NCBI GenBank assembly: GCA_007128515.1
Contig: SKXI01000307.1
Span: 1 to 5,051 of the forward strand
Reading direction: 5' to 3'
DNA: 5,051 nucleotides
Source: Halococcaceae archaeon
GTDB lineage: Archaea > Halobacteriota > Halobacteria > Halobacteriales > Halalkalicoccaceae
The position numbers were made by a program, and so were the translations under genes. Of this stretch, positions 4,203 through 5,051 are shown in pieces (the first letter of the stretch is position 1; every line of letters starts with the position of its first letter). A model generated the notes under the pieces. The model was not told the DNA's origin and searched no databases. It saw nothing but the letters and a program-made list of their open reading frames with translations.

Positions 4203-5051
4203 GTACTTCGCCTCGGCGCCGGTCGTCTCGTAGATCCGATCCATGAGCGCGTCGCGCTCGCGCTGCCAGGCGGCCAGCCCCTCGGGCGAACTCGGGTAGG
4301 CCTCGTAGTGTTCTAAGAGCTCGTCGGCGAGCTGTTTCGTCTGATAAAAGGTCCAGATGACGCCCCAGTAGCCGTAGCTCTTCACCGCGGCCTGCAGCTT
4401 CAGCTTCCAGCCGATGTCCGCGCTGCCGGAGTAGAGCGCGTCCGAGAGCTTCTGGCCTGGCAGCGCCGCGAGCAGCCCCATCAGGTCGTCGGTCTCGACG
4501 GCGGTGGACATGACGTTGTAGACGTCGAGAGCGGCGAACCGACCGCCGAAGTGCTCCATCACCCGCTCGTTGTAGTTCCAGAGGGAGTCCTCGGAGCGGT
4601 CGCCCGATTCGAGCGAGGCGACGATCTCCTCGCCCGCGTACTCGCCGGCGTAGGCCGCGCCGGCCATCCCCCCACCCGTGGTCGGGTTGACGTGACCCGC
4701 CGAGTCGCCGACCGCCACCATGCCGGGTGCGACGGCCGAGTCGTACGGCCTCCGCGTGGGGAGCGCCGCCCCGAGTTTGTCCGTTACGCGTGCGTTCCGG
4801 AACTCGGGTCGGCTCCGGAGGTCGCGTTTCAGGTCGTCGACGAGTTGCATCGGCTCCTCGGTCATCTGGAAGCCGACCCCGGCGTTGATCTCCGTGCTCG
4901 TCCGCGGGAAGTACCAGAGGTAGCCCGCCGCGCGTTCGGTCGGCTTGAAGACGAGCGCGTCCTCCCACTCGACCGGCTCCTCGACCTCGACGATCTCGCG
5001 GTACGCCGAGGAGAACTGCGAGTAGGTGACGTTCGTGTCGAAGGTCGCCTC
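4200..5051 (-). CDS. Geranylgeranyl-reductase-family FAD oxidoreductase (C-terminal part)
   Basis: The frame is open from the right edge to TGA at 4200-4202 and gives 283 residues; the N-terminus with the dinucleotide-binding GxGxxG lies outside. Landmarks, numbered within the fragment, are GYLWYFPR at 43-50, the substrate-cavity motif of the geranylgeranyl reductase family, then INAGVGF at 55-61. VGDSAGHVNPTTGGGM at 114-129 is the second FAD-binding motif of the p-hydroxybenzoate-hydroxylase-type fold. A C-terminal helical region of about 110 residues follows (including LKLQAAVKSYGYWG at 217-230), ending in AEAKY. Family members reduce isoprenoid double bonds in archaeal lipids, menaquinone side chains or chlorophyll precursors. 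In a haloarchaeon, saturation of geranylgeranyl lipid chains or of a quinone tail is likely, but paralogues exist and the substrate cannot be fixed. Full-length relatives are about 400-460 residues, so some 130-180 are missing. An internal ATG at 4865 is not the start, because conserved sequence continues upstream. The gene is convergent with the two-helix protein. Confidence 0.92.
   Translation of the reverse strand, partial: EATFDTNVTYSQFSSAYREIVEVEEPVEWEDALVFKPTERAAGYLWYFPRTSTEINAGVGFQMTEEPMQLVDDLKRDLRSRPEFRNARVTDKLGAALPTRRPYDSAVAPGMVAVGDSAGHVNPTTGGGMAGAAYAGEYAGEEIVASLESGDRSEDSLWNYNERVMEHFGGRFAALDVYNVMSTAVETDDLMGLLAALPGQKLSDALYSGSADIGWKLKLQAAVKSYGYWGVIWTFYQTKQLADELLEHYEAYPSSPEGLAAWQRERDALMDRIYETTGAEAKY

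Noticed and set aside
3711..4316. Plus-strand frames crossing the convergent gap (3711-4316 and 3949-4233)
   Set aside because: They run across two palindromic elements and into the antisense of the reductase; the products are low-complexity or basic with no domain.
4200..4865. Start of the reductase at the internal ATG 4865
   Set aside because: The frame continues to the window edge with conserved family sequence, including the GYLWYFPR motif upstream of that Met, so the gene is simply cut by the window.

Overview
The window reads as chromosomal DNA of a haloarchaeon (class Halobacteria). The genes are GC-rich with strong G/C at third codon positions. The soluble proteins are rich in Asp and Glu. 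Two short genes have an AT-rich TATA-like box about 25 bases before an ATG with no room for a leader, and one gene encodes a geranylgeranyl-reductase-family flavoprotein of the kind used in archaeal isoprenoid lipid metabolism. A genus cannot be assigned by eye.

Layout: the last 19 codons of a plus-strand gene end at 60. A 552-base stretch without a convincing gene follows (61-612); it holds several hairpins and an orphan Shine-Dalgarno-like GGAGGT. An alpha/beta hydrolase lies on the minus strand (613-1431) and faces away from a plus-strand aldo/keto reductase (1747-2574). The 315-base gap between these divergent genes contains a 9-base perfect inverted repeat. Three more plus-strand genes follow: a five-helix membrane protein of unknown function (2642-3388), a 49-residue zinc-ribbon protein (3455-3604) and a 64-residue two-helix membrane protein (3730-3924). 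The C-terminal 283 residues of a geranylgeranyl-reductase-family enzyme run in from the right edge on the minus strand and stop at 4200.

The most notable non-coding structure is in the convergent gap 3925-4199. Two related palindromic elements of about 82-84 bases (3938-4019 and 4119-4202) share the same nested-hairpin design and near-identical left arms. At one outer-stem position a T-A pair in one copy is replaced by a C-G pair in the other. The second copy includes the stop codon of the reductase gene. They look like copies of a small dispersed palindromic repeat (MITE/REP-like) or a paired bidirectional 3'-end structure.

The genes do not form an obvious single pathway. Each of the three small or membrane-protein genes has a gap and often a promoter of its own, so independent transcription is more likely than one operon. 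No IS transposase, CRISPR array, tRNA or rRNA gene was seen.
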